Shown here: positions 63,406 to 64,000 of the stretch, piece by piece
Numbering within the stretch: the stretch's first letter is position 1
Layout of the letters: each line of letters begins with the position of its first letter
From: Winogradskyella psychrotolerans
GTDB taxonomy: Bacteria; Bacteroidota; Bacteroidia; Flavobacteriales; Flavobacteriaceae
DNA: 64,000 nt
Direction: 5' to 3'
NCBI RefSeq assembly: GCF_018860565.1
Contig: NZ_JAHKPS010000018.1
Location: forward strand, 310,001 to 374,000
Program-made: the position numbers and the translations under genes
Notes under the pieces: generated by a model
What the model was told of the DNA's origin: nothing
Databases searched by the model: none
The model's input: only the letters and a program-made list of their open reading frames with translations

Positions 63406-64000
63406 AAAATTTCTAAACCACCTTTACCCTCTCTAACAACTTCTGGAGGATCTACAGATAAGTCTACAATGGTTGATGCTTCATTGTCTCCATAACCGCC
63501 ATCGATAACAATATCTACTAAATTATCCCATTTTTCAAGGATTAATTCAGGATCTGTTGTGTACTCTAAGACATCATCATCATCTCTTATAGATGTTGAA
63601 ACAATAGGATTACCTAAAGCAGCTACTATGGCTAAAGCTATAGAGTTATCTGGAACTCTAATACCAACCGTTTTTCGTTTTTTGAAAGGATTTGGTAAGT
63701 TTTTAGAACCTGGTAAAATAAAGGTATAAGGCCCTGGCAATGCGCGCTTCAGAATCTTAAATGTTGTTGTATCAATCTGTTTTACGTAATCACTTAGATT
63801 ACTTAAATCCTCACAAACAAATGAAAAATTAGATTTTTCTAACTTTACACCCTTAATTTGAGCAATACGTTCTAAGGCCTTTATATTAGTAATATCACAG
63901 CCTAATCCGTAAACAGTATCTGTTGGATAAATGACTAAACCACCACTTTTAAGTACTTTAACAACTTTCTGAATCGCTTTAGGATTCGGATTCTCAGGAT
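63402..64000 (-). CDS. L-threonylcarbamoyladenylate synthase (Sua5/YciO/YrdC), N-terminus off the window
   Basis: The frame is open to the right edge, so the first residues are missing; about 199 are visible. It shows the YrdC domain: GGLVIYPTDTVYGLGCDI at the start of the visible part, SNFSFVCEDLSNLSDYV, LPGPYTFILP, RKTVGIRVPDN and GNPIVSTSIRDDD. The enzyme makes threonylcarbamoyl-AMP from threonine, bicarbonate and ATP, the donor used by TsaD. The sequence ends soon after the domain, so this is the short TsaC/YciO-type, not the long Sua5. YciO-like proteins with another role cannot be excluded. Confidence 0.85.
   Translation of the reverse strand, partial: PENPNPKAIQKVVKVLKSGGLVIYPTDTVYGLGCDITNIKALERIAQIKGVKLEKSNFSFVCEDLSNLSDYVKQIDTTTFKILKRALPGPYTFILPGSKNLPNPFKKRKTVGIRVPDNSIALAIVAALGNPIVSTSIRDDDDVLEYTTDPELILEKWDNLVDIVIDGGYGDNEASTIVDLSVDPPEVVREGKGGLEIF

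Overview
The window is chromosomal DNA from a member of the Flavobacteriaceae (Bacteroidota). The evidence is low GC, the gene families present (TonB-dependent receptors with carboxypeptidase-like N-terminal domains, DUF4374, DUF4294, DUF4159, a PG_1098-type methyltransferase, a fused nnr and an unlinked hutH), the lack of Shine-Dalgarno sequences before starts, and many matches to the Bacteroidota promoter element TAnnTTTG, in two cases with TTG 20-23 bases upstream. No rRNA, CRISPR array, complete prophage or recognisable transposase was seen.

Layout. 0-9.4 kb: a reverse-strand tamB running off the left edge, divergent from tsaD, then a tight forward cluster (parvulin isomerase, rsmE, DUF4159, SpoU methyltransferase, AI-2E-type exporter, PG_1098-type methyltransferase) and one convergent gene of unknown function. 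10.1-11.2 kb: five tRNAs (Ser-GCT, Pro-TGG, Arg-TCT, Gly-TCC, Tyr-GTA) plus a broken tRNA that looks like a Gly/Arg chimera. 11.3-27 kb: a 7TM-HD phosphohydrolase, thiolase, NlpC/P60 hydrolase, TPR protein, gyrA, clpC, hutH, a thioredoxin-fold lipoprotein and nnr. 27.2-32.3 kb: thrABC, preceded by a 35-codon ORF with clustered Ile/Thr codons and competing hairpins, which looks like an attenuator. 32-44.7 kb: a secreted unknown, a GIY-YIG-like protein, a TonB/TonB-dependent receptor pair, lysoplasmalogenase, type II NADH dehydrogenase, an ECF sigma factor with a probable membrane anti-sigma, a PlsC-like acyltransferase, a Nudix hydrolase, cyclophilin and an M3 peptidase.

44.7-49 kb is the most accessory-looking part: an HNH/NUMOD4 endonuclease between short inverted repeats, small orphan genes, a free-standing GreA/GreB C-terminal domain, a DUF5694 lipoprotein and a secreted unknown, separated by non-coding DNA with hairpins. 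49-53 kb holds a DUF4374 lipoprotein with its TonB-dependent receptor and a possible Fur-like palindrome. 53-64 kb: lplA, hemolysin III-type protein, DUF4294, M42 peptidase, Nudix hydrolase, PrsW-type protease, a three-gene biotin-dependent acyl-CoA carboxylase, DinB, a Bcr/CflA transporter, and a Sua5/TsaC-type gene cut by the right edge.

Functional links: Sua5/TsaC and TsaD are two steps of tRNA t6A synthesis; thrA-thrB-thrC give the path from aspartate to threonine except aspartate-semialdehyde dehydrogenase; the carrier, carboxylase and transferase genes at 58-61.6 kb should form one enzyme. I found no clear, complete, previously undescribed multi-gene system. The best leads are the thr leader, the chimeric tRNA remnant, the HNH cassette and the start-codon problem in tamB.
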